Source: Fodinibius salipaludis (GTDB taxonomy: Bacteria; Bacteroidota; Rhodothermia; Balneolales; Balneolaceae). From it: a DNA stretch of 64,000 bases. This document shows, piece after piece, positions 26,039 through 34,653 of this stretch; position 1 is the stretch's first letter; every line of letters starts with the position of its first letter. The position numbers and the translations under genes were made by a program. The stretch is from NCBI RefSeq assembly GCF_002287075.1, contig NZ_NSKE01000001.1:434001-498000 (forward strand), written 5' to 3'. The notes beneath the pieces were generated by a model, which was not told the DNA's origin, did not search any database, and saw nothing but the letters and a program-made list of their open reading frames with translations.

Positions 26039-29000
26039 ATGCTTCAACAGATTATTGACAAGGTATTAAAGAATCGTTTGACGATCCTCATTCTGGTGGC
26101 GGCCGTTGGCGTCTATGGATACTTCTCCTTTGAGGATGTCCCTATCGACTCCTTTCCGGACGTATCGCCCACCATGGTGCAGGTGTTTACCTCCAGTCCT
26201 GGCCTTTCCCCGGTGGATGTGGAGACACAAATTAGCTATCCCATTGAAATCTCGATGTACGGGCTTCCCAAACTGGATCGCGTGCAGAGTACGTCCATCT
26301 TCGGGCTTTCGCGCGTAAACATTTACTTCGAAGACGGCACCGATATCTATTTTGCCCGACGGCTGGTTATGGAACGGTTATCCAAAGCCAGGGAGTCTAT
26401 TCCCGATGGGCTGGGACAACCACAACTGGGGCCCATTACCACAGGACTGGGAACGATCATGATGTACGAAGTAACCAACACCGATACCGCCGACCACTCC
26501 CTGATGGAACTCCGTACGGCACAGGACTGGATCGTAAAGCCGCAACTGCGAACAGTGCCCGGGGTTACAGGCGTCCTTTCTCTCGGTGGGGATGTCCGCC
26601 AGTTCCAGGTCAATGCCGATATGAACGCCCTGATTTCACGGGGACTTACCTTGAAAGATCTGGAAAAAGCCATCAACAGCAATAATCGCAATGTAGGTGC
26701 TTCCTTTTTGGAGCGAGGCGGTGAAGAATACCTCGTCCGCGGCTACGGCTGGATTAAACCGGACAAAGAAGGCCTGCAGGATATCCGCAACATTATTGTC
26801 AAAAACTCTGATGGTACGCCCATTTACGTCAAGGATGTCGCCAAAGTGGAGTTCGGCTCAGAGATTAAGCGGGGGACCCTTATTAAAGACCAAGAGGAAT
26901 CCGTGGGTGGGTTTGTGCTAAAACTCATTGGCACGAATACCCAGGACCTGCTGACCCAGGTGGATCAAAAGGTCGATGCCATCAACAAAACGCTGCCGGA
27001 TGGCATAGTTATGAAACCTTTCTACTCGCAGGGGCAGCTCGTCAGCAAAGCTGTGGGTACGGTCAGCAACGCCTTGTATATCGGGGCCATTCTCGTGCTG
27101 GTGATCCTCTACTTTTTTATGGGGGACCTTCGATCAACGCTTATCATTATATCAACTGTTCCCATTGCGTTTCTCATGGCCTTTATTGGGATGAACATCA
27201 TGGGCATATCGGCCAACCTAATGAGTCTGGGGGGACTGGCGATCAGCATTGGGATGATCGGGGACAGTGCCACCGTGATCGTGGAAAATACCTACCGCCT
27301 GCTGGAAGAACGGGATACCGAAAATGTCTCCCTGGTGCGTGTGGTAGGCGAAGCGGCTCGGGAAGTCATACGTCCCGTGATCTTCGCCACCAGCATTATC
27401 ATTATCGTATTTATTCCCCTCTTTTCGCTGGAAGGCGTCGAGGGTAAAATGTTTAAGCCGCTGGCCTATACGATTACCTTTGCACTGGCCGGCGCCATAT
27501 TTCTGGCCTTGACCTACATCCCGGTCATTTCTAGTTATATCCTGCCGGATAAGGGGATGGACAAAGAGCCGTGGTTGGTCCGCAAGGTAAAAGGATTCAG
27601 CCGCCCGCTCATTGAAAAAGCTACGAAATTTCCCAAGATGGTCTTTGGCGGAGCCTTGCTGCTGTTTGCCGCAAGTATGGCGGTGTTTCCGTTTCTGGGA
27701 ACCGAGTTTCAGCCAACGCTGCGTGAAGGCACCTTTGCCGTACGCTCTGTGCTGCCTCCGGGCGCTAACCTTCCCACCACCCAAAAATACACGAAGCGTA
27801 TTCAGGAGTCGATGCAAACCTTCCCCGAAGTCCAGGGCATCTTTTCCCGTGTGGGGCGTGCCGAAGTGGGCGGTGATCCCGAGCCGGTGAACGTGGTCTT
27901 CAATGTGGTGAACCTGAAGCCGCTTGATGAGTGGGACGCCGGACGCAGCTATGAAGAACTGCAGTCGGCCATGGCTGTAAAATTGCAGGAAGATCTGCCG
28001 GGTGTGGCTTCTAACTTTTCTCAGCCTATCCAGCTTCGTACCGATGAGCTGCTCAGCGGCGTACGCGCCCAGGTGGTTGCCAGTCTGTATGGGGATGACC
28101 TTGATACCCTGGCTCAAAAAGCCCAGGAGATTGCCGAGGTCGCCAAAAGCGTAGAAGGAGCTGTGGATGTCCGCGCCCAGCAACAGGGCGGGAAACCGCA
28201 AATCCTGGTGCGCCCTGATCGGGAGCAGCTGGCGCGACTGGGCATCAGTATCGATGACTTTCTGAATACAGTAGAAACCGGTATCGGGGGCTCGGTAGCC
28301 GGACAGGTCTTCGAGGGCATTCGACGCTTCGATATCTTCGTGCGCCTACAGGAAAACCAGCGCAAACGCATTGAACAAATTCGGGAACTGCCTGTCCGTA
28401 CGGCTAAAGGCTCGCTGGTACCCCTCTCCCAGATTGCAGATGTAGAAGTCTTTACTGGTCCAAAACAAATATCCCGCAACAAAGCAAGCCGACGTACTTA
28501 CGTACAGCTAAACGTGCGTGGACGGGATATGGGAAGCGTCGTTAACGAGATCCGCCAGAAAGTAGAACAGCAAGTAGATCTGCCGGCCGGGTACTTTACC
28601 GAATACGGCGGACAGTTTGAAAACCAACAACGAGCGATGAACCGGCTGATGGTGGTCGTACCCATTACCCTGGGACTGATCTTCTTTATGCTGTTCTCCA
28701 CCTTCGGCAGCTGGCGCTATGCGGTGCTCATCTTCCTTAACATCCCCTTTGCAACCATCGGGGGAATCTTTGCCCTCTGGATATCCGGGCTGTACCTGTC
28801 GGTACCGGCTGCGGTAGGCTTTATCGCGATCTTCGGTATTGCCGTACTCAACGGACTGGTGATTGTATCCTACATCAATCAGCTGCGGGAGGAAGGCATG
28901 TCCACCGAGAAGTCGGTCGTACGGGCTTCGCTGCTCCGCCTGCGTCCCGTACTGATGACGGCCTTGACCACGGGACTCGGACTACTGCCGCTACTGCTGG

Positions 29001-29143
29001 CTAATGATATCGGCTCCAACGTGCAGCGCCCACTCGCCGCTGTGGTTGTAGGGGGCCTATTTACCTCCACGCTGCTTACGTTGGTGGTACTGCCGACCAT
29101 CTACAAGTGGTTTGCCGAACCGGTCACACATGCCGAACTTTAA
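26039..29143 (+). CDS. RND heavy-metal efflux pump (CzcA type), cluster 2
   Basis: A 1034-residue RND permease of the heavy-metal group. Features: N-terminal helix, DVPIDSFPDVSPTMVQVFT, GLSPVDVETQISYPIE, the loop FEDGTDIYFARRLVMERL, helix 4 with GGLAISIGMIGDSATVIVEN (one acidic residue, unlike DD in cluster 1), and a C-terminal half with the second set of helices (GFIAIFGIAVLNGLVIVSYI). It resembles CzcA/CusA more closely than multidrug RND pumps. The differing helix 4 motifs of the two pumps in this window suggest different metals. A hairpin at 29157-29187 separates it from the PII-like gene. Confidence 0.94.
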   Translation: MLQQIIDKVLKNRLTILILVAAVGVYGYFSFEDVPIDSFPDVSPTMVQVFTSSPGLSPVDVETQISYPIEISMYGLPKLDRVQSTSIFGLSRVNIYFEDGTDIYFARRLVMERLSKARESIPDGLGQPQLGPITTGLGTIMMYEVTNTDTADHSLMELRTAQDWIVKPQLRTVPGVTGVLSLGGDVRQFQVNADMNALISRGLTLKDLEKAINSNNRNVGASFLERGGEEYLVRGYGWIKPDKEGLQDIRNIIVKNSDGTPIYVKDVAKVEFGSEIKRGTLIKDQEESVGGFVLKLIGTNTQDLLTQVDQKVDAINKTLPDGIVMKPFYSQGQLVSKAVGTVSNALYIGAILVLVILYFFMGDLRSTLIIISTVPIAFLMAFIGMNIMGISANLMSLGGLAISIGMIGDSATVIVENTYRLLEERDTENVSLVRVVGEAAREVIRPVIFATSIIIIVFIPLFSLEGVEGKMFKPLAYTITFALAGAIFLALTYIPVISSYILPDKGMDKEPWLVRKVKGFSRPLIEKATKFPKMVFGGALLLFAASMAVFPFLGTEFQPTLREGTFAVRSVLPPGANLPTTQKYTKRIQESMQTFPEVQGIFSRVGRAEVGGDPEPVNVVFNVVNLKPLDEWDAGRSYEELQSAMAVKLQEDLPGVASNFSQPIQLRTDELLSGVRAQVVASLYGDDLDTLAQKAQEIAEVAKSVEGAVDVRAQQQGGKPQILVRPDREQLARLGISIDDFLNTVETGIGGSVAGQVFEGIRRFDIFVRLQENQRKRIEQIRELPVRTAKGSLVPLSQIADVEVFTGPKQISRNKASRRTYVQLNVRGRDMGSVVNEIRQKVEQQVDLPAGYFTEYGGQFENQQRAMNRLMVVVPITLGLIFFMLFSTFGSWRYAVLIFLNIPFATIGGIFALWISGLYLSVPAAVGFIAIFGIAVLNGLVIVSYINQLREEGMSTEKSVVRASLLRLRPVLMTALTTGLGLLPLLLANDIGSNVQRPLAAVVVGGLFTSTLLTLVVLPTIYKWFAEPVTHAEL

Positions 29144-29156
29144 ATTTTAACCAACA

Positions 29157-29187
29157 GACCTGTTAGGTTTTCGAGACCTGGCAGGTC
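29157..29187. repeat. Hairpin repeat between pump and PII-like genes
   Basis: GACCTG (29157-29162) pairs with CAGGTC (29182-29187) and AGGT with ACCT inside. The words CCTGTTAGGTTTT and ACCTGGCAGGTC match a common intergenic repeat type of Bacteroidota. It could tune expression of the last gene in the operon. Confidence 0.6.
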
Positions 29188-29207
29188 CAATTAAACCATC
29201 TAGTATT

Positions 29208-29528
29208 ATGAAAGAGATCAAAGCTTTTATTCGAACCAACATGATTGATTATGTTATTGACGCCCTTGAAAATCTTGAGGATGCCCCTGGTATTACACTC
29301 AGTGACGTACGGGGCTGGGGCCATGCCCAAGAAAAAGAAGCGGCCCAACTGGTTGAGCGTATTAAGTTGGAAACAGTTGTACCTACCCACCGGGTAGATG
29401 AAATTATCTCCGTAATTGTTAAAAAGGGACAGACGGGTAACTACGGGGATGGCAAGATATTTGTATCCGATGTCGAACGAGGCGTACGCATCCGAACCGG
29501 GGAAACCGATGAGGATGTGATACAATAA
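29208..29528 (+). CDS. PII-like protein with short T-loop, linked to metal efflux
   Basis: A 106-residue PII-superfamily protein. The ferredoxin-like fold and nucleotide-site motifs are present: GWG near 36-38, VVP near 57-59, GQTGNYGDGKIFV at 74-86 and RIRTGE at 94-99. Compared with GlnB the T-loop is about eight residues shorter and lacks the uridylylated Tyr51, and the B-loop Lys of TGK reads Asn. PII proteins encoded beside RND metal pumps form a known separate group (PII-NG), so the likely role is to bind a nucleotide or metal and regulate or sense the efflux complex rather than nitrogen. Last gene of cluster 2. Confidence 0.85.
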   Translation: MKEIKAFIRTNMIDYVIDALENLEDAPGITLSDVRGWGHAQEKEAAQLVERIKLETVVPTHRVDEIISVIVKKGQTGNYGDGKIFVSDVERGVRIRTGETDEDVIQ

Positions 29529-29659
29529 GCACTGTTTGACGGTAGAAGCAGTATTTTTAACTAAGCTATCTCTAAATTAGATCAGTATTGTGAAGGGCAA
29601 CATTGCGGTAAAATGTATTACTTATAAATAACTTACTGCTGAATGGCACTGAAATAAGA

Positions 29660-29693
29660 AAGTGCGAACCTGGAAAGGACCAAGTTCGCACTT
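29660..29693 (-). terminator. Terminator of tRNA-Asn, full copy of a dispersed repeat
   Basis: AAGTGCGAAC (29660-29669) pairs perfectly with GTTCGCACTT (29684-29693), with an inner TGG/CCA pairing. On the minus strand the stem is followed by TCTTATTTC, fitting termination downstream of the tRNA. A partial copy occurs at 3867-3886. Confidence 0.7.
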
Positions 29694-29706
29694 CAGGGAT
29701 GCCTGG

Positions 29707-29778
29707 CTCCCCGGGTAGGATTCGAACCTACGACCCATCGGTTAACAGCCGATTGCTCTGCCGCTGAGCTACCGAGGA
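29707..29778 (-). tRNA. tRNA-Asn (anticodon GTT)
   Basis: The minus strand folds into a 72-nt cloverleaf. The acceptor stem pairs TCCTCGG with CCGGGGA, the discriminator is G (an Asn identity base), the D-arm contains AGCTCAGC...GGCAGAGC, the anticodon loop reads CTGTTAA with anticodon GTT, and the T-arm contains GGTTCGAATCC. CCA is not encoded. Confidence 0.97.
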
Positions 29779-29792
29779 ATGTAACTCGTTTG

Positions 29793-29825
29793 AAAATCTA
29801 TCAACCGTTTCAAAGAGAGGACAAA
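29793..29825 (-). promoter_or_regulatory. Possible Bacteroidota-type promoter of tRNA-Asn
   Basis: On the minus strand TTTG (29822-29825) is followed after 21 bases by TAGATTTT (29793-29800), one base from the -7 pattern TAnnTTTG, about 14 bases before the tRNA 5' end. Spacing is slightly long. Confidence 0.4.
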
Positions 29826-29861
29826 TATAATAGATTCAGGTAACTCAAGTCAAGAATTTTT

Positions 29862-30599
29862 TTAGCTTTTTTCGAACTTAACTTTTTCCAAAACAAGACC
29901 CTGTGCCGGGGCCCCGTGGCCATTCTTCCTTTTACTTGCATTATCGATCATATCCTCAAATTTCTCTACCGTTCGCTTGCCCTTCCCCACCTCTATCATC
30001 GTGCCTACCAGTCTGCGAACCATATGGCGGACAAATCGGTTGGCTTCCACATGATAACAAAGCAGATACTCATCTTCAGTAAATGACGAATGCAGAACTT
30101 CACAAACCGAATCCGGATTTTGATTATCAGGCTTCGTAAAACTGTCAAAGTTGTGCGTTCCTTGTACTTTTTGTGCGCAGTGATGCATCTTATCCAAATC
30201 CAGCTCATCAAGCACCATCTCTGATACAGATCGTATCAGGGGCGCCGGTCGGCGTATTATTTGATACCGATAGCGGCGTGCTACAGCATCAAATCGGGCA
30301 TGAAAATCATCATCCACTTGTTGCATATCCCAAACTGCTATATCGTGCGGTAACACACCCAAGAGCGCATAGAGAATTCTGTCCGCATCAAGCTCATCAG
30401 GAAAATCAAAATGAGCTATCTGCTCCTCTGCATGCACTCCGCTGTCGGTACGCCCCTGTCCGATTACATCTACCGGCTGAGGCAAGATTCGGGATAGTGC
30501 AGACTCGATCTCCTCCTCGACGGTATCACTATTCGGCTGCTTTTGCCAGCCACTGTATCGGGTACCGTCAAATTCTATCGAAATTTTATATCGGGGCAT
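29862..30599 (-). CDS. truA: tRNA pseudouridine synthase TruA (positions 38-40)
   Basis: A 245-residue TruA, which converts uridines 38-40 in tRNA anticodon arms to pseudouridine. The catalytic motif GQGRTDSGVHA (residues 48-58) carries Asp52. Family landmarks follow: SGWQKQP near 16, FHARFDAVARRYRY, HNFDSFTKP and FVRHMVRRLVG. Length matches the family. It lies 57 bases downstream of ccmF on the same strand and may be cotranscribed. Confidence 0.96.
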   Translation of the reverse strand: MPRYKISIEFDGTRYSGWQKQPNSDTVEEEIESALSRILPQPVDVIGQGRTDSGVHAEEQIAHFDFPDELDADRILYALLGVLPHDIAVWDMQQVDDDFHARFDAVARRYRYQIIRRPAPLIRSVSEMVLDELDLDKMHHCAQKVQGTHNFDSFTKPDNQNPDSVCEVLHSSFTEDEYLLCYHVEANRFVRHMVRRLVGTMIEVGKGKRTVEKFEDMIDNASKRKNGHGAPAQGLVLEKVKFEKS

Positions 30600-30656
30600 T
30601 TGCTAAAATCAAAGCGTTTGATTGGCAATCCATTAGGTATCCGTTCAGTTACTGTA

Positions 30657-33155
30657 TCACCCTTTCTTTCGTTCTCTCCCCCAATGTCGGAAAATGGAAA
30701 CGCTGAATCCGGCCATCAGTAAAAAGGTACCCAGCCACACCACAGAGATAAACGGTTTTTCTTCGGCAACAAGCAGTACCCATTGCTCTTCAACCTGGGT
30801 ATCAATACCGCGAATTTTAAGGTCAATACCGCCATTTGAAGGGTCTACACTTGTAAACTGTATACTCGCATCATCATAACCGGGTATAGAAATAGGAGGA
30901 GCATACGTCCAGTTTTCTTCATCCTGCACGTAAATAGAAAACAGCGGTCGGAGTGGAACCGAAGAATCACTGCCGCGTTGCGTCAGCTTAAGATTAGCCC
31001 GAATTGCTACTATTGTGCTATCTTTCAACTGCTGATCATCTACTTCAACATAATCCTCAAAAGAAAGATCAAATTCTCCCACTTTTATGGTTTCACCGCG
31101 GCCAATACTTACTTCCTGCACTTCGATAGAGTCCTCTTCTGTTGTTGATGTACTGCCATTACTCCTTCGCTTAGCTGCAGTCTCCTTGGCTTCAGCATTC
31201 CGCCGCTCAACAAAGGAGCTGCCAGCTACATATAAATAAATATCACTCACTAATCCGGTACGTACATCAGGATCTACCGACCACTGAATTTCGGATTGCG
31301 AAGAAGATGATAACATCGGATAAACCTGCGGATTTAACACAAATTGTTCCCCATTTCCGTCGGCGGGTTCAATCTTAATGCGATATTCCTGCTGGCCCGG
31401 ACGCTCTTGATTCTTAAGCGTATATCCTTCGTACGTAACTTTATAACGATCATCAATAATTTTGGGCTGATTTAGCTTCAACTCCAGAAATTCCACTTTT
31501 TGCGTCTTTTGAAACCCCTGTTCATCAGTTACTTCTCCACGCTCGATTGCAGCATTATACTTTTTTACGGATTCATCAAGCAACATTTCGTTGTAGGCCG
31601 AGGAAGCCAATATTCCAAGCAGAAGTACACCAAAACCAACATGACTAAGTGTTCCGCCAATGAGTAACGGTTTTTGGCGAACCAGACGATACATAATCAC
31701 AGAATTTCCAATCACAGCAAACCAAGCCGCCAAAAGGTAGACCATATAATAAATATTGCGGACATCCCCTATTATAATTGTAGCCAGTGTTGCGACACAG
31801 CTTATCGCAACCGGCCATAACAAATCAGCAGCCAGCGATTCAGCATCCTGACGCTTCCAGAACAGGAACTGTCCCAAGACTGTCATTATTGCGGCTATAA
31901 TAGCCAGCGGCATTGTCCATTCGTTATAAAAACTAACTTCAGGAGGTGTAGGATTTTCTACAAACAATCGACCGATAATTGGTGAACTCGTTCCCAGTAT
32001 AATGACAAACCCAATAAGGAACAGTACCATGGCCCCGGCAAAAGTCATAAACTCGCGGCTCAATAATTTGGACTCATTCTCCTGGGAAGGCAACTCTTTG
32101 TATCGATAGAAAAACAGTCCCAGACCGATAAGCGTCACCGTAGCCATAAAAACCACGAGCTGATTATAAAGCCCAAGATCAACAAAGCTGTGCACCGAAG
32201 AGTCGGACAGAATTCCCGAACGCGTCAAAAAGGTCTCATAAACGATAGCTACGTAAGCCAATATCGCAAAAATAATAGAGGCCTTTTGCGAGGTCGAACT
32301 TTTGCGCTGGATAATCATCATATGGATGCCTGCAGTACCCAAAAGCCATGGCACAAAGGAGGCATTTTCTACAGGGTCCCAAGCCCAATATCCACCGAAT
32401 GAGAGCGTCACATAAGCCCAATATCCACCTAAGAAAATAGCGGTTAACAATGCAACGTTGGCACCCAATGTCCAGGGAAGGGCGGGATCTACCCACTCAT
32501 TATACTTGCGCTTCCAGAGAGCGGCCATAGCAAAACAGTATGGCACCGTCATCATCGCAAAACCCACAAATAATATGGGGGGATGAATCATCATCCAAGG
32601 ACTTTTAAGCAGATCATTCAACCCTTTACCATCCTGCGGCACAAAATCGGGGTTTGATTGTAAAAATGGGGCATTTGGCATAGCCTCGGCCAGCGACCGG
32701 AATGGAGAAGCTCCCAGTTGAAAGTCACCAATAGAAATACCGGAGACCATCGACAATAAGAAAATCTGCGTGAGCGTCAGAAAAAAGAGCACCGGACCAC
32801 GATAGGGTTCCCGTGTCCATTTCATCAGGCCCAGTCCTATCATGATTGAAAACAAAACCCAAAGCATAAAGCTCCCTTCCTGTCCGCCCCAAAAGGCCGA
32901 TATCAGGTATTTGAGCTGCAGGTCACTGCTGGTATAATTATAGACGTAATAGAAATTAAACTGATGCGTAAGAATGATATAGAGCAGCAATCCCGATGCA
33001 ACAAGCAAAAACAAACCCTGTAAGCCGTATAGCCAGTTGGATATCTTAAAATGCTTATCCGTATCGTTCTGGGCGTATATAAAATATCCAATAGCCGCCA
33101 GTATCGCGCTTACCAATGCAGCATTGATAAAAAGGTCTCCTAAAAATCCAATCAT
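30657..33155 (-). CDS. ccmF: Cytochrome c heme lyase subunit CcmF
   Basis: An 832-residue multi-helix membrane protein of the CcmF/CcsA heme-handling family, which joins heme to apocytochrome c. The tryptophan-rich periplasmic motif reads GYWAWDPVENASFVPW at 255-270, with HPP at 191-193 and further conserved segments (GGQEGSFMLWVL, ILSDSSVHSFVDLGLY). A soluble loop of about 200 residues precedes the last helix, which starts near 800. It is longer than E. coli CcmF (about 650) owing to that C-terminal domain. Last gene of the ccmCDEF unit, 6 bases after ccmE. Confidence 0.95.
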   Translation of the reverse strand: MIGFLGDLFINAALVSAILAAIGYFIYAQNDTDKHFKISNWLYGLQGLFLLVASGLLLYIILTHQFNFYYVYNYTSSDLQLKYLISAFWGGQEGSFMLWVLFSIMIGLGLMKWTREPYRGPVLFFLTLTQIFLLSMVSGISIGDFQLGASPFRSLAEAMPNAPFLQSNPDFVPQDGKGLNDLLKSPWMMIHPPILFVGFAMMTVPYCFAMAALWKRKYNEWVDPALPWTLGANVALLTAIFLGGYWAYVTLSFGGYWAWDPVENASFVPWLLGTAGIHMMIIQRKSSTSQKASIIFAILAYVAIVYETFLTRSGILSDSSVHSFVDLGLYNQLVVFMATVTLIGLGLFFYRYKELPSQENESKLLSREFMTFAGAMVLFLIGFVIILGTSSPIIGRLFVENPTPPEVSFYNEWTMPLAIIAAIMTVLGQFLFWKRQDAESLAADLLWPVAISCVATLATIIIGDVRNIYYMVYLLAAWFAVIGNSVIMYRLVRQKPLLIGGTLSHVGFGVLLLGILASSAYNEMLLDESVKKYNAAIERGEVTDEQGFQKTQKVEFLELKLNQPKIIDDRYKVTYEGYTLKNQERPGQQEYRIKIEPADGNGEQFVLNPQVYPMLSSSSQSEIQWSVDPDVRTGLVSDIYLYVAGSSFVERRNAEAKETAAKRRSNGSTSTTEEDSIEVQEVSIGRGETIKVGEFDLSFEDYVEVDDQQLKDSTIVAIRANLKLTQRGSDSSVPLRPLFSIYVQDEENWTYAPPISIPGYDDASIQFTSVDPSNGGIDLKIRGIDTQVEEQWVLLVAEEKPFISVVWLGTFLLMAGFSVSIFRHWGRERKKG

Positions 33156-33161
33156 GAAATC

Positions 33162-33563
33162 TTAACTCTTTGAGGACATTGCTCTTTCAAATTCAGCTTC
33201 ATCGGCATTGTTATACTTCGAGGGACATTTCATCAACATATCGTTGGCATAAAATACGCCGTTCTGCATCTCCCCGATAACAACCAGCTGATCGGCCTCT
33301 TCGAAATTATTGGGTTTGGGTTTGGGATACACCACTCGCCGTACATTACCATCCTTATCTTCCATATAAAAGGAGAACTGCTTGGTCTCCATAGAAAATC
33401 CATAATCTTGAGAGTCATCCCACTTTCCCACCACATGGGCCCCCTCCATTCCGGAAGCCTGCTCAAAATTTACGTACGTGCTAATGCTGTTTCCAAAGTT
33501 ATACATCAACAGCGATGTAAACCCGACAATAGCAATAATTCCGATGATCAGTTTAGGTTTCAT
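33162..33563 (-). CDS. ccmE: Heme chaperone CcmE, Cys-type (CXXXY)
   Basis: A 133-residue membrane-anchored heme chaperone: one helix at 4-22, then an OB-fold beta barrel (GKWDDSQDYGFSMETKQFSF, VVYPKPKPNNFEEADQLVVI) and a flexible tail. The heme-binding site is CPSKY (Cys113, Tyr117) instead of the HxxxY of E. coli CcmE. CXXXY versions are known from archaea and Desulfovibrio and also hold heme covalently. It overlaps ccmD by 4 bases. Confidence 0.93.
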   Translation of the reverse strand: MKPKLIIGIIAIVGFTSLLMYNFGNSISTYVNFEQASGMEGAHVVGKWDDSQDYGFSMETKQFSFYMEDKDGNVRRVVYPKPKPNNFEEADQLVVIGEMQNGVFYANDMLMKCPSKYNNADEAEFERAMSSKS

Positions 33564-33832
33564 AATGTATCTTCGACGTTAGACTTTTCAATTTCTTCTT
33601 CCAATTTACTCACTTTTTTATCTACCCGGATGATAAAAAACAACAGCACAAACCAAATAATAAGACTTACGCCCAGTACAATAAAAATAAGGTCGTACGA
33701 GGCCGCAGTTTGAATTAACGGACTTGCCTGATCCAATCCGGCTGCTCCATCCCATTTCTGAGAATATTGCTCTGTTAATGTATCAACGGCAGCAACCGTA
33801 TCTTCTTGTGCCTGAATAGGAAAAATTTTCAT
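33560..33832 (-). CDS. ccmD: CcmD-like small membrane protein
   Basis: A 90-residue protein with a single membrane helix (about 47-70, YDLIFIVLGVSLIIWFVLLF) and a charged cytoplasmic tail with a short coiled coil (VDKKVSKLEEEIEK). CcmD helps release holo-CcmE from CcmC. The family is short and weakly conserved; the call rests mainly on place, topology and tail. ATGA overlaps with both neighbours show tight translational coupling. The N-terminal 45 residues are longer than usual. Confidence 0.75.
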   Translation of the reverse strand: MKIFPIQAQEDTVAAVDTLTEQYSQKWDGAAGLDQASPLIQTAASYDLIFIVLGVSLIIWFVLLFFIIRVDKKVSKLEEEIEKSNVEDTL

Positions 33833-34503
33833 GCTCGTTGTTGATCAGTTAAATGCTTTACAGTTTTGTAACGATTAAGAATATCATTCAGCCAAACAGC
33901 CAGTCCAATAAATCCGATTACTGCAGGGTAAAAAATATATCGCAGCTCGGGAGCTGTAATCTCGCTAAAGGCCGGATTGCCATCGGCGCCCGGGTGCAAG
34001 CTTGGCAACTGTCGGGGTATGATATACAGTAAAAATGGAATCGTTGTCGCTGCAAACACATTAAACACTGCGGCAATTTTAGCTCTTTTCTCGGGATTAT
34101 TAAAAGCCGTACGTAACACAAAGTATGCCACATAAATCATCATTCCCAACGCCGAAAGGTTCATGCGCGGTTCAGCAAACGTCCACCATGTTCCCCAGGT
34201 AAAGCGAGCCCAAAGTGACCCGGTTAACAATCCACAAATGCCAAAAATAAGTCCTATCTGTGTTGCAGTCTCCGCTTTTCGATCAAACTTCATAATAGGA
34301 TTGTTCAAATAGCGAATACTGTAATAAAGTCCCGCGGCAAAACAGACTGACATCGTTAGCCACATCGGCACATGCAAAAACAGGTTACGAGCCGATTCTT
34401 TAAGAATGGGGATGTCGGGAATAGGGGTCAAAAATCCGATACTGATAACGGCCGACATCCAAAAAGCAACAATATATTTCCAGGGTTTTAGTCTCATGAA
34501 CAA
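33829..34503 (-). CDS. ccmC: Heme exporter/handling protein CcmC
   Basis: A 224-residue protein with six membrane helices that presents heme to CcmE. Landmarks: LFLHVPMW (His44, an axial heme ligand in the family), the Trp-rich motif WGTWWTFAEPR at 103-113, and a second conserved His in LPSLHPGADG. The Trp-rich motif usually reads WGTWW.WD.R, so the Trp-Asp part is replaced by Phe-Ala-Glu-Pro here. First gene of a ccmCDEF operon on the minus strand; ccmAB and cytochrome genes are not in the window. Confidence 0.93.
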   Translation of the reverse strand: MFMRLKPWKYIVAFWMSAVISIGFLTPIPDIPILKESARNLFLHVPMWLTMSVCFAAGLYYSIRYLNNPIMKFDRKAETATQIGLIFGICGLLTGSLWARFTWGTWWTFAEPRMNLSALGMMIYVAYFVLRTAFNNPEKRAKIAAVFNVFAATTIPFLLYIIPRQLPSLHPGADGNPAFSEITAPELRYIFYPAVIGFIGLAVWLNDILNRYKTVKHLTDQQRA

Positions 34504-34653
34504 AAAAACTTACCTCTACTGGGAGGCGGGTGATTATGAAAGCCTGATAATATACGAAATCTGTTTTGGAAAAATTAGTCTTTTCGCCTTAGTCTTTCCG
34601 GAATTTTACCTAAGTTTACAACAGATTAATAAATGGTATAAAATGCAACTATT

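Noticed and set aside
27218-28201. 327-codon open frame antisense to the CzcA-like gene
   Set aside because: It lies wholly inside a well-supported RND pump gene on the other strand; GC-rich coding DNA readily leaves the opposite strand open, and the translation lacks any family features.
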